NCBI GenBank assembly: GCA_035573675.1
Contig: DATMAB010000021.1
Coordinates: forward strand, 30,950-94,949
Reading direction: 5' to 3'
Source of the DNA: Terriglobales bacterium
Lineage (GTDB): Bacteria > Acidobacteriota > Terriglobia > Terriglobales > Acidobacteriaceae
Length of the DNA: 64,000 nucleotides
Shown here: piece after piece, positions 59,259 through 64,000 of the stretch
Layout of the letters: every line of letters starts with the position of its first letter
How positions within the stretch are numbered: the stretch's first letter is position 1
Made by a program: the position numbers and the translations under genes
The notes under the pieces: generated by a model
What the model saw: only the letters and a program-made list of their open reading frames with translations
Told to the model about the DNA's origin: nothing
Databases searched by the model: none

Positions 59259-60724
59259 TTTCTCTTCCACCGTACGCCGTCCTTGGTGTCTTCCAGGATG
59301 ATGCCGGCATCGGCCAGTTGCTTGCGGAGGGCGTCCGCCTTGGCAAAATCGCGCATGCGGCGCGCGTTCTGCCGGTGCGCCACCAGGGCCTCGACCTGTG
59401 CGTCCGTGAGTGCCTCCACCGCCGGCGCTGTTTCCCGCAGCAAGCCCTCGGCGCGTGCCCACTCTTCCACGCGGCGGATCTTCTCTGCATCGTCGTCGGT
59501 GAGCACGGCGAAGATCTCGTCGAACTTGCCGAGCGCCGCCAGCAGCTCGGGCGCATCCTGCTGCTTCAGCTCGCCACGGTCGGCGGCGGCGTTGGCCTCG
59601 CGCACCAGGTCGAAGATGGCCGCCAGCGCCTGCGCGGTGTTCAGGTCGTCTTCCAGGCCGGCGCGCATCTTCTCGATTGTCTGCCGCGCCAGTCCGTGCA
59701 TCGCTGCGTTCGATCCTTCCGGCCAGCGCTCGCGCTCCAGGCGCTCCTTGAACGTACGCAGACGCTCCACGGAGTGCGCCGCCTGCTTCAGCCCGTCGAA
59801 AGTGAAGTTGAGCTGCTTGCGGTAGGGCACCGAAGCCAGCAGATACCGCAGCGCCGACGGCCGGTGTCCCTTCAGTACCAGGTCGCGCAGAGTGAAGAAG
59901 TTGCCCAGGCTCTTGGACATCTTCTCGCCTTCCACCAGCAGGAACCGGGCGTGCAGCCAGATGTGCGCAAAGGGCTTGCCGGTCTTGGCTTCCGACTGCG
60001 CGATTTCGTTCTCATGGTGCGGGAAGATGAGGTCCTCGCCGCCCAGGTGGATGTCGAAGCTCTCGCCCAGGTACTTCATCGCCATCACCGAGCACTCGAT
60101 GTGCCAGCCCGGCCGCCCCGGGCCGATGGCCGTGTCCCAGGAGGCCTCGCCCGGCTTGGGCGATTTCCACAGCGCGAAGTCGCGCGCGTTATCTTTCTCA
60201 TAGCGGTCCACGTCCACGCGCGCCCCGTTTTCGATGCCGGCGAAATCCTTCTTCGAGAGCTTGCCGTACTCGGGGAACCTCGCGATGCGGAAGTAGTAGG
60301 AGCCGTCCTCAGTGCGGTAGGCGAAGCCCTTCCGTTCCAGCTCGCGGATGAACGCCGCCATGTCGGCAATGTGATCGGTGGCGCGCACCACGATCTCCGG
60401 ACGCTCCAGGTTCAGCGTCTGCATGTCCTCAAAGAACGCGTGCTCGTACTTCTGCGTGTATTGCGCGACGGTCACGCCGCGGTTGGCCGCGTTCTGGATG
60501 ATCTTGTCGTCCACGTCGGTGACGTTCATGACGTGGGTGAGCTTGTAGCCGCTCTGCCGCAGGAAACGCCGCAGCACGTCCATGAACACGAACGTGCGGA
60601 AGTTGCCGATGTGGGCGTAGTCGTACACGGTGGGGCCGCAAGCGTACATGCGCACGTGCCCGGGTTCCAGGGGCTGAAGCTCTTCTTCGCGGCCGCTGAG
60701 CGTGTTGAACAGGCGCATCGCCAT
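59255..60724 (-). CDS. cysS: Cysteinyl-tRNA synthetase
   Basis: The 489-aa class I synthetase has MYACGPTVYDYAHIGNFRTFVFMDVL with the zinc Cys and the HIGH-like HIGN (about 38-41), CSVMAMKYLGESFDIHLGGEDLIFPHHENEIAQSEA (zinc and substrate region), and GEKMSKSLGNF (KMSKS, about 265-269). A C-terminal DALR helical region follows. It charges tRNA-Cys. Start ATG 60724 or 60718. The RHS gene starts 5 bp away on the other strand. Confidence 0.97.
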   Translation of the reverse strand: MAMRLFNTLSGREEELQPLEPGHVRMYACGPTVYDYAHIGNFRTFVFMDVLRRFLRQSGYKLTHVMNVTDVDDKIIQNAANRGVTVAQYTQKYEHAFFEDMQTLNLERPEIVVRATDHIADMAAFIRELERKGFAYRTEDGSYYFRIARFPEYGKLSKKDFAGIENGARVDVDRYEKDNARDFALWKSPKPGEASWDTAIGPGRPGWHIECSVMAMKYLGESFDIHLGGEDLIFPHHENEIAQSEAKTGKPFAHIWLHARFLLVEGEKMSKSLGNFFTLRDLVLKGHRPSALRYLLASVPYRKQLNFTFDGLKQAAHSVERLRTFKERLERERWPEGSNAAMHGLARQTIEKMRAGLEDDLNTAQALAAIFDLVREANAAADRGELKQQDAPELLAALGKFDEIFAVLTDDDAEKIRRVEEWARAEGLLRETAPAVEALTDAQVEALVAHRQNARRMRDFAKADALRKQLADAGIILEDTKDGVRWKRK

Positions 60725-60729
60725 GGGGG

Positions 60730-63405
60730 ATGTGGATGCCGCAGGCAGAATCTTCGATTCTAGGGGCAGGCTCGAAAAGCGGTCAAACAGTGCATGGTTG
60801 CTCCTTCGCCTACGACGGCTCGGGCAACCGCACTTCTTCCACCGACGCCCTGGGCCGCGTCACCAGCTTCACCTACGACGCCTGGGGCAACGTGCTCTCC
60901 AAATCCCAGGTCGTCAACGGCCAGACACTCACCTGGAGCTACACCTACAACGGCTTCGGCCAGGTGTTGACGGCCACGGATCCCCTGGGGAACACGACGA
61001 CGAACACCTACGACGTCAAGGGCAACTTGCTTTCGACCACCACGCCTTCGCCGGATGGCTCTGCGCCTGGCTCGACCACCAGCTTCCTCTATGACGCGCT
61101 CGGCCAGCTCACCCGCGTGACCGATCCGCTCGGCCACCAGACCAACATCACCTACACCACCGCCGGGCTCATCGCGACCGTCACCGACGCTAACGACCAG
61201 GTCACCAGCTTCGAGTACGATGCCCGCGGCAACCGCACCGCCGTCGTCGACGCCCTCTCCAACCGCACCACCTTCACCTACGACAGTCGCAACCGCCTGA
61301 CCCGCATCACCTATCCCGATCTGACCCACACTGACTTCGCCTACGACACGCGCGGCCGTAGAACTTCGGTAACCGACCAGAACGGCCGGGTCACGTCGTA
61401 TGCTTATGACGACGCCGACCGGCTGACCTCCGTGACCGACGCCCAAACCCCGAGCCCGGGCGTGACCAGCTACGCCTACGACACCGAGAGCAATCTCGTT
61501 TCCATCACCGATGCCCTCGGCCGCACCACCAGCTTCACCTATGACGCCTACGGCCGGGTGACCAAGACCACCTTCCCCTCGACCTTGGAAGAAACCTACA
61601 CCTACGACGCGGTGGGGAATCTCTTGTCGAAGACCGACCGCAAGGGGCAGACCATCAACTACTTCTACGACGCCCTGAACCGGCTCGTGAGCAAGAGCTA
61701 TCCGGATTCGACCGCGGTCACCTACACCTACGACAACGCCAGCCGCCTCACCGAGGTCTCCGACCCCACCGGCACCTATCAGTTCGCCTACGACAACATG
61801 GGCCGGCTAACCGGCACCACGACGGATTACTCGTTTCTGACCTCGCGCACGTTCACGAACAGCTACCAGTACGATGCCGCCTCGAACCGCACGCGCTTCA
61901 CCGATCCCGAGGGCGGCCAGACGGACTACGTCTATGACGTCCTGAACCGTCTGACCAGCCTGACCAACTTCCAGGCGCAGACCTTCACCTTCGGCTACGA
62001 CGCCCTCGGCCGCCGCACGCAACTCACCCGGCCGAACGGCGTGAACACGGACTACAGCTACGACAACCTCTCGCGGTTGCTGTCAGTGCTGCACAAACTC
62101 GGCGCACAGACTATCGACGGAGCTACCTACAACGTTGACGCCGTCGGGAATCGCACCTCGAAGCTGAACCACCTCAACGGCATCACTGAGACCTACAGCT
62201 ACGATCCCATCTACCAGCTCACGCAGGTTATACAAGACGGAACGACGACAACCGAAGCCTACACCTACGACAAGGCAGGCAACAGGTTGTCCTCGCTCGG
62301 TGTGCCTTCCTACACATACAACAATGCCAATCAACTCACTGCGACTTCTAATGCTACTTACACCTACGACAATAACGGGAATACGCTCACGAAGACGGAC
62401 GCTTCGGGCACTACACAATATGCTTGGGACTATGAAAACCGGCTGGTGAGCGTGACGCTGCCGGATCAGTCGGTAGTCACGTTCAAGTATGACCCGATGG
62501 GACGGAGGATTCAGAAATCGTCTGCAAGCGGAGCGACGAACTACGTCTATGACGGGTCTCGTATCAGCGAAGAGATTGACACAGCCGGATTCCCTCTTGC
62601 GCGTTACACCGCCACGCTAGCTGTCGATGAGCCCTTGGCCATACACCGAAGGGCGATAAGCAGCTACGTTGAGACCGATGGTTTGGGTTCTGTCAGCTCC
62701 CTCACCGACTCGTCCGGCTCAGCGATAGGTGCGTACGTCTACGATTCCTTTGGCAGCCTGACATCGCCCGAAGGTGCCGTCACAAATTCCGTGCGCTACA
62801 CTGCTCGAGAGTTCGATACGGAAACGGGACTCTACTTCTACCGCGCAAGATACTACGATCCGTCAAGTAGCAGGTTCATTTCTGAAGACCCAATTGGATT
62901 CAAAGCTGGGATCAACTACTACCGTTACGTCAGAAACAACCCCGCAAACTTCACCGATCCGAAGGGGTTGTACGAGCTGAAGGGATTTCCGGCTGCTGAA
63001 GCAGCTCAGATGTCAATTGCGATTGGACATCTCGCCGCTAAGCTCAGATCGAACCCGTGCTGCATCGATCCTAAGCTACGCGACAGGGTGCTTGATCTCC
63101 TCCAGCCGTTCAAGCCAGGCGGCGTGACATTCGTCTATCAGCAGACTCTCCCCGCATCGCCCGGATACGTTACGTGCGCGCACGTTAGCGACGGCTGGGA
63201 CTTCCTGACCAACACGGTAACGATCTCCCAAGCAGCTCTGAATGGTCAATGCGGGTGCGGATTGCCGGGGACCATCTTGCACGAGGTAGTTCACCTGACA
63301 TGGAAGAACTGGTTTGGATCAGCTCCTGAAGGAGGAGCATATGGCGCTGGTTCTGCGTGCTTTGGGTCTAACTGTGGCCGACCTGCTGGCCTAACGACGC
63401 CGTAA
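60730..63405 (+). CDS. RHS repeat protein with C-terminal metallopeptidase-like domain
   Basis: The 891-aa protein has about 25 YD repeats (tyr-asp dipeptides as in SFTYDAYGRVTK) from residue 25 to 650, then the conserved RHS core end FDTETGLYFYRARYYDPSSSRFISEDPIGF (RHS-core cleavage region, ends DPKGL about 747). The variable C-terminus (748-891) has a CC and CGCG cluster and HEVVH (851-855) followed by a Tyr/Gly stretch and ACFG, which looks like a zinc peptidase. The N-terminus lacks a signal, PAAR or TcdB part, so it seems truncated against cysS. It is a toxin candidate of the RHS/polymorphic type. Confidence 0.82.
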   Translation: MWMPQAESSILGAGSKSGQTVHGCSFAYDGSGNRTSSTDALGRVTSFTYDAWGNVLSKSQVVNGQTLTWSYTYNGFGQVLTATDPLGNTTTNTYDVKGNLLSTTTPSPDGSAPGSTTSFLYDALGQLTRVTDPLGHQTNITYTTAGLIATVTDANDQVTSFEYDARGNRTAVVDALSNRTTFTYDSRNRLTRITYPDLTHTDFAYDTRGRRTSVTDQNGRVTSYAYDDADRLTSVTDAQTPSPGVTSYAYDTESNLVSITDALGRTTSFTYDAYGRVTKTTFPSTLEETYTYDAVGNLLSKTDRKGQTINYFYDALNRLVSKSYPDSTAVTYTYDNASRLTEVSDPTGTYQFAYDNMGRLTGTTTDYSFLTSRTFTNSYQYDAASNRTRFTDPEGGQTDYVYDVLNRLTSLTNFQAQTFTFGYDALGRRTQLTRPNGVNTDYSYDNLSRLLSVLHKLGAQTIDGATYNVDAVGNRTSKLNHLNGITETYSYDPIYQLTQVIQDGTTTTEAYTYDKAGNRLSSLGVPSYTYNNANQLTATSNATYTYDNNGNTLTKTDASGTTQYAWDYENRLVSVTLPDQSVVTFKYDPMGRRIQKSSASGATNYVYDGSRISEEIDTAGFPLARYTATLAVDEPLAIHRRAISSYVETDGLGSVSSLTDSSGSAIGAYVYDSFGSLTSPEGAVTNSVRYTAREFDTETGLYFYRARYYDPSSSRFISEDPIGFKAGINYYRYVRNNPANFTDPKGLYELKGFPAAEAAQMSIAIGHLAAKLRSNPCCIDPKLRDRVLDLLQPFKPGGVTFVYQQTLPASPGYVTCAHVSDGWDFLTNTVTISQAALNGQCGCGLPGTILHEVVHLTWKNWFGSAPEGGAYGAGSACFGSNCGRPAGLTTP

Positions 63406-63416
63406 GCGAGGGACAG

Positions 63417-63761
63417 ATGAAGCAGCTCTTGACGGTTGTCATGTTCTTTCCTCTGGTGGCCTTCTGTGTCGCTGGCGTGCTTGAACTGCGCTCGCAAACG
63501 AATGCCGCTCAAAAGCTTGCCCGACTGATTCCAATAGTCCTTGGAGTCGCTGCATTCCTGCTGTCCTTCAATCCGCAGGGCATTTTTCACGTCACTCCAG
63601 AAGGCTCGATCACACTTAGCCGGATCATGACAATGTTTTCTTCAATCATCGCTTGCTCGGGCGCATTCATTGTCTATTCTCGACGGAGCAGTTCCGTTTG
63701 GATGGCGTGTGGGGGACTGGTCCTCACGTTCTCCTGGATGTTTAACCGCGTTGTGGTCTGA
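63417..63761 (+). CDS. Small four-TM protein, candidate immunity protein
   Basis: The 114-aa protein has four hydrophobic segments (about 4-22, 36-52, 68-90, 95-112). It begins 11 bp after the RHS stop with GAGGGA 4 nt upstream. By position it is the immunity gene of the RHS C-terminal domain: RHS immunity proteins are encoded immediately downstream. No similarity to a named family is apparent, and a membrane immunity protein would suit a toxin acting in the envelope. Confidence 0.55.
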   Translation: MKQLLTVVMFFPLVAFCVAGVLELRSQTNAAQKLARLIPIVLGVAAFLLSFNPQGIFHVTPEGSITLSRIMTMFSSIIACSGAFIVYSRRSSSVWMACGGLVLTFSWMFNRVVV

Positions 63762-63770
63762 GGCGGATTT

Positions 63771-63899
63771 GTGTACGACGCAGCTATCTATGCTTACGAC
63801 AACGCGGGGAACACATTGGGAACGGTGTGTGATTACCGCGCAAGATACTATGACAGTCGCAGCGGGGATGGGGGTGTGGGGCAAGGGGACGGCGCTTGA
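63771..63899 (+). pseudogene. Orphan RHS core/tip fragment
   Basis: A 42-codon frame reads YDAAIYAYDNAGNTLG, then VCDYRARYYDSRSG and a stop. RARYYDSRSG is the RHS core end (compare RARYYDPSSSRF in the full gene), so this is a displaced tip left after an earlier C-terminus was replaced, the usual footprint of RHS tip switching. It has no promoter of its own and ends within a large hairpin. Confidence 0.7.
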
Positions 63900-63914
63900 G
63901 TCCCCTTGCCCCAC
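63876..63914. terminator. Perfect 15-bp inverted repeat after the RHS remnant
   Basis: GTGGGGCAAGGGGAC, 9-nt loop, GTCCCCTTGCCCCAC. The stem is very stable but no T-run follows, so either a Rho-dependent/bidirectional terminator or the end of an inserted element. The TGA of the orphan fragment is in the loop. Confidence 0.5.
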
Positions 63915-64000
63915 TCCAGCTCTGTCGAAGCTCGCCGCGAACTCTGTTGGCGTTCGATAACCGAGACTGCTGTGCGGCCGTTCTTGGTTGTACTCTCTCT

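Overview
The window looks like a chromosomal segment of a high-GC, Gram-negative bacterium, most likely an Acidobacteriota (Terriglobia-like) species. The evidence is a complete outer-membrane and lipid A toolkit (bamA, ompH/skp, lpxA, fabZ, lpxI), an Oar-like TonB-dependent receptor with an N-terminal carboxypeptidase-regulatory domain, several proteins ending in a TonB C-terminal domain without exbBD nearby, and a GC-rich chromosome whose intergenic spaces are full of short iterated repeats. No rRNA, tRNA, CRISPR or prophage was seen. The phylum assignment is inference; no marker search was possible.

Layout. 1-2.8 kb: the start of an AI-2E-type permease, ruvX, mltG and a LolB-like lipoprotein. 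2.9-9.0 kb (minus strand): a tandemly duplicated three-gene cassette of secreted proteins (A: about 200-aa exported protein; B: metzincin protease; C: PPC-like domain protein), each copy behind its own similar promoter. 9.1-20.6 kb: an ABC permease, rplM-rpsI, rpsB-tsf, a cytochrome P460/TPR fusion, pyrH-frr, bamA-ompH and a TonB-like protein. 20.8-27 kb: lepA, the Oar-like receptor, maf and tatA. 27-33 kb: an M20 peptidase, fabZ-lpxA-lpxI, a DinB-like protein and a TPR/pseudo-receiver protein. 33-41 kb: a small zinc-finger-like protein in a repeat-rich patch, a Gfo/Idh/MocA dehydrogenase, tandem palindromic repeats, a TonB-like protein, a 35-aa membrane peptide, miaA, a GH3 enzyme, a lipoprotein and a zinc-ribbon membrane protein. 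41.3-44.6 kb: pyrR-pyrB-[GxxExxY gene]-pyrC. 44.7-49.3 kb (minus): tdh, an M49-like peptidase, kbl and DUF2085, probably a threonine/peptide catabolic operon. 49.4-56.5 kb: hydantoinase B, a lysine-rich microprotein or small RNA locus, merR, NDH-2, a REP-associated transposase inside REP repeats, a copper-monooxygenase-like/TonB fusion and a PilZ protein. 56.8-64 kb: an EamA permease, an amidohydrolase, cysS, and an RHS protein with a C-terminal metallopeptidase-like domain, a candidate immunity gene and an orphan RHS tip.

Themes. (1) Many genes have a TANNNT -10 box only 6-10 nt before the start codon, which predicts leaderless or nearly leaderless mRNAs. (2) Intergenic spaces repeatedly contain short iterated units with a fixed period (7, 8 or 10 bp), often as inverted arms. 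The sequence differs between loci but the architecture is the same. One decamer family forms inverted arms around a GxxExxY gene fitted seamlessly between pyrB and pyrC. (3) The least familiar biology is the duplicated secreted-metzincin cassette and the decamer/GxxExxY unit.
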